A stretch of DNA of 7,727 nucleotides from Alphaproteobacteria bacterium (GTDB lineage Bacteria; Pseudomonadota; Alphaproteobacteria; Puniceispirillales; Puniceispirillaceae), in contig WTHW01000060.1 in assembly GCA_011526395.1 (NCBI GenBank), positions 1-7,727 of the forward strand, in the 5' to 3' direction. The notes beneath the pieces were generated by a model, which saw only the letters and a list, made by a program, of their open reading frames with translations, was not told where the DNA came from and did no database searches. The position numbers and the translations under genes were made by a program. Below, piece by piece: positions 5,761 to 7,727 of the stretch (positions within the stretch are counted from its first letter, which is position 1; each line of letters starts with the position of its first letter).

Positions 5761-6451
5761 GACAGGCAAAACTTCAATACCATCCTTTGATAAATTACAA
5801 GCTGATATCGGCCATCACTTTGATGATTTATCTTTATTGCAAATGGCGCTGACCCATAAAAGCGCGCCAACTGCAATGGGCGCTCATTATGAGCGTTTGG
5901 AATTTTTAGGAGACCGTATTTTGGGGCAGGCTGTCTCACATGCGCTCTATACTCATTTCAAAGACGAGGATCAGGGCAAGCTGACAAAACGCTTTCATGC
6001 CCTTGTCCAGCAAAATGCCCTTGCCAAAATCGCCCATACACTTGGGCTTGATAGCCTTATCATCACAGATGGCACTAAACAGGCAGCCAGCCAAGAGTCA
6101 GTCCTCTCAGACGTCATAGAAGCGATCATTGCCGCCCTTTACCTAGATGGTGGCCAGAAAGCAGCTGACCAATTTATCGCCCGCTTTATCGACATTACCA
6201 AAACCTCAGCAGATGACGGGCATTTAAACCCAAAATCAGCCTTACAAGAATGGGTGATGGCACGCAAATGGCCTTTGCCAAAATATCAGGCGATTGAAAC
6301 ATCAGGCCCTGATCACAGCCCGATATTCGTAATTGAAGTCTCAACCGATTCAGGCCACAAGGCCAGAGGTGAGGGGACATCCAAGAAAGAAGCAGAGCAA
6401 AAAGCAGCGCGTGAATTGCTACGAGAGTTAAAACAGAAAGAAACATCATGA
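5759..6451 (+). CDS. rnc: Ribonuclease III
   Basis: RNase III is a homodimeric double-strand-specific endonuclease that processes rRNA precursors and some mRNAs. The 230-residue protein has the catalytic domain (about 8-148) with ERLEFLGDR (45-53), giving E45, E48 and D52, and SDVIEAIIAALYLDGG (117-132), giving D118 and E121; these match the E. coli catalytic carboxylates E38, E41, D45, D114 and E117. A dsRNA-binding domain follows (about 156-225), with the GEGTSKKEAEQKAA end at 204-217. Two deviations: the residue aligning with E. coli E65, usually Glu before Gly, is Q72 (DQGKL), and the usual Asn before ERLEFLGD is Y44. The direct metal ligands are intact, so I expect an active enzyme. The start lacks a clear Shine-Dalgarno, 14 bases after lepB; the first Met suits the family N-terminus. 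It overlaps era by four bases (ATGA). Confidence 0.95.
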   Translation: MTGKTSIPSFDKLQADIGHHFDDLSLLQMALTHKSAPTAMGAHYERLEFLGDRILGQAVSHALYTHFKDEDQGKLTKRFHALVQQNALAKIAHTLGLDSLIITDGTKQAASQESVLSDVIEAIIAALYLDGGQKAADQFIARFIDITKTSADDGHLNPKSALQEWVMARKWPLPKYQAIETSGPDHSPIFVIEVSTDSGHKARGEGTSKKEAEQKAARELLRELKQKETS

Positions 6452-7350
6452 CAGATGATACCAAAGCTGGCTTTGTTGCCTTACTAGGGGCGCCAAATGC
6501 AGGCAAATCAACCTTAATGAATGCAGTTGTCGGGCAAAAGATTTCCATCGTGACACCTAAGGTGCAAACCACCAGAAGCCGCGTGCGTGGTATCGTTATG
6601 CATGGCAATAGCCAAATTATTTTTGTTGATACACCGGGCATTTTCAAACCAAAAAGACGCCTAGACAGAGCGATGGTCAATGCGGCATGGCAAGGCGCAG
6701 ATGATGCTGATATCTTGTTGCTTCTTCATGATTGCGCCCGCAAGACGATTGATGATGACACGCTTGCCATCATGAACTCATTGCGCGAACTTGGCCGACC
6801 TGTCTCTCTTGTCTTGAACAAGATTGATTTGGTTACACCAGAACAGCTTCTTAAGCGCACCAAAGAGCTGTCAGACCTGATGGACTTTGAGAAAGTCTTC
6901 ATGATCTCAGCCACAAAAGAAAATGGCCTTGATGATTTACTATCATTCCTAGCGGACAAGGTCATGACAGGCCCCTATCTGTTTGACCCTGATGATTTGT
7001 CAGACTTGCCAATGCGCCTCATGGCAGCTGAAATCATGCGCGAGAAGTTATTTTTGAACTTGCATCAAGAATTACCATACCAGCTAACTGTCGAGACAGA
7101 TCATTGGCGTGACAGAGAAGATGGCTCCGTTGAAATCAGGCTAACCATCTATGTGCAACGCGAAGGTCATCGCGGCATCGTGCTTGGCAAGGGCGGCCAG
7201 ACCTTAAAGCGTATCGGGATGATGGCACGCCACGAGCTAGAAGATGTGTTTGATACCAAAGTGCATTTATTAAGCCATGTGAAATATCGCAAAGACTGGA
7301 TGGATGATAAAGCGCGCTATCAAGATTGGGATTTAGATTTCGATGCCTAA
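6448..7350 (+). CDS. era: GTPase Era, 30S assembly factor
   Basis: Era is an essential GTPase that binds the 3' end of 16S rRNA and assists 30S maturation at the membrane or ribosome. The 300-residue length is standard. The GTPase motifs are complete: G1 GAPNAGKST (14-22), G2 TTRSR (41-45), G3 DTPG (61-64), G4 NKID (124-127) and G5 SATKENG (154-160). The C-terminal KH domain has NLHQELPY (204-211), the strand IRLTIYVQREGHRGIV (230-245) and the RNA-binding GKGG loop (247-250). The ATG overlaps the rnc stop as ATGA and the ribosome binding site is only a purine run (AGAAAGAAA), so era is probably translated by ribosomes coming from rnc. The pairing fits a shared role: RNase III cuts the rRNA precursor and Era acts on the 16S 3' end. 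Confidence 0.97.
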   Translation: MTDDTKAGFVALLGAPNAGKSTLMNAVVGQKISIVTPKVQTTRSRVRGIVMHGNSQIIFVDTPGIFKPKRRLDRAMVNAAWQGADDADILLLLHDCARKTIDDDTLAIMNSLRELGRPVSLVLNKIDLVTPEQLLKRTKELSDLMDFEKVFMISATKENGLDDLLSFLADKVMTGPYLFDPDDLSDLPMRLMAAEIMREKLFLNLHQELPYQLTVETDHWRDREDGSVEIRLTIYVQREGHRGIVLGKGGQTLKRIGMMARHELEDVFDTKVHLLSHVKYRKDWMDDKARYQDWDLDFDA

Positions 7351-7727
7351 CTGGTCTGACGAAGGCTTTGTTATATCAGCGCGCCTGCATGGCGAAACAA
7401 ACGCGATTATTGGTGTTTTTACCGCCGCGCATGGCCGTCATATGGGCTTGATGCATGGCGGCGCGTCTCGCACCAAAAAGCCGATTATTGAGCTTGGTAA
7501 TTTCGTCTCGGCAAATTGGCAAGCACGCCTTGACGACCAGCTTGGCACTTTTCAGCTTGAAATCCAGCGTGCCTATAGCGGCGCTTTTCTGGATGATCCT
7601 ATCAAATTATCAGCGCTAGGCGCTGTCTGTGCCTTGCTCGAACATGCACTCCCCGAACGAGAGCCACAAGATGCCATCTATGCCGCAACAGCTGGTTTAT
7701 TCGAAGTCTTATATCTTGCCTCAGAGG
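7343..7727 (+). CDS. recO: DNA repair protein RecO, N-terminal part (truncated by window end)
   Basis: RecO works with RecR (and RecF) to load RecA onto SSB-covered single-stranded DNA. Reading from the ATG at 7343 gives 128 open codons to the window end. The product begins MPNWSDEGFVI and has the RecO N-terminal OB-fold pattern: RLHGETNAII (14-23), the GRHMGLMHGG loop (31-40), GNFVSANWQARLDDQLGTF (52-70) and, at the start of the helical domain, LDDPIKLSALGAVCALLEHALPEREP (83-108 region), characteristic of alphaproteobacterial RecO. The start codon lies eight bases inside era in another frame, so translation is probably coupled. The family usually has about 240-250 residues, so about half is missing here, including any zinc-finger part of the C-terminal domain; truncation is by the window edge only. 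Confidence 0.92.
   Translation, partial: MPNWSDEGFVISARLHGETNAIIGVFTAAHGRHMGLMHGGASRTKKPIIELGNFVSANWQARLDDQLGTFQLEIQRAYSGAFLDDPIKLSALGAVCALLEHALPEREPQDAIYAATAGLFEVLYLASE

Noticed and set aside
6195..6680. 161-codon antisense open frame across rnc/era
   Set aside because: It lies opposite two well-conserved genes, its translation resembles no family I know, and no ribosome binding site or promoter supports it.
1..7727. Mobile elements, CRISPR arrays, tRNA/rRNA genes, defence or secondary-metabolism systems
   Set aside because: Nearly every base is taken up by ten recognisable housekeeping genes, and I saw no long repeats, transposase motifs, repeat-spacer pattern or RNA gene. No undescribed multi-gene system is supported.

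Overview
The window is a dense, one-directional block of housekeeping genes from an alphaproteobacterium. All ten genes lie on the + strand: folK, rpoZ, rsh (relA/spoT-type), a DUF2062 membrane protein gene, pdxJ, acpS, lepB, rnc, era and the 5' part of recO. The order rsh - (DUF2062/pdxJ) - acpS - lepB - rnc - era - recO is familiar from alphaproteobacterial chromosomes. Several proteins carry alphaproteobacterial traits: a long omega subunit with an acidic tail, an RxKD-type bifunctional Rsh, and a RecO with the GRHxGLxxGG and LDDQLGTF motifs. Base composition is slightly AT-rich by eye, unlike high-GC Rhizobiales or Rhodobacterales, so a mid-GC lineage such as a marine SAR116-like group is possible. 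That placement is a guess.

Layout: bases 1-48 are the end of an upstream intergenic region with a small inverted repeat and an AT-rich stretch. folK (49-558) is followed by an 85-base gap, the longest non-coding stretch in the window. It holds a weak promoter candidate, phased A-rich repeats, a small palindrome and a strong ribosome binding site for rpoZ (644-1066). A 33-base gap containing a perfect 6-bp hairpin separates rpoZ from rsh (1100-3226). From there the genes are almost contiguous: DUF2062 (3239-3832), pdxJ (3835-4578), acpS (4583-4969), lepB (5007-5744), rnc (5759-6451), era (6448-7350, ATGA overlap) and recO (from 7343, 8-base overlap, running off the end). I see no convincing intrinsic terminator, so rpoZ to recO is plausibly one long transcription unit with internal promoters possible.

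Functionally, rpoZ-rsh pairs a ppGpp-binding RNA polymerase subunit with the enzyme that makes and degrades ppGpp. pdxJ and acpS supply cofactors or cofactor attachment (pyridoxal phosphate, 4'-phosphopantetheine). lepB processes secreted proteins. rnc and era act in rRNA processing and 30S assembly, and recO in recombinational repair. No mobile element, CRISPR array, tRNA, rRNA or defence system is visible, and I found no new multi-gene system. The items worth a second look are small: the hairpin holding the only Shine-Dalgarno-like sequence before rsh, a poor ribosome binding site and clustered inverted repeats before rnc, a Glu-to-Gln change at a conserved RNase III position, and the uncharacterised DUF2062 protein inside this otherwise core operon.
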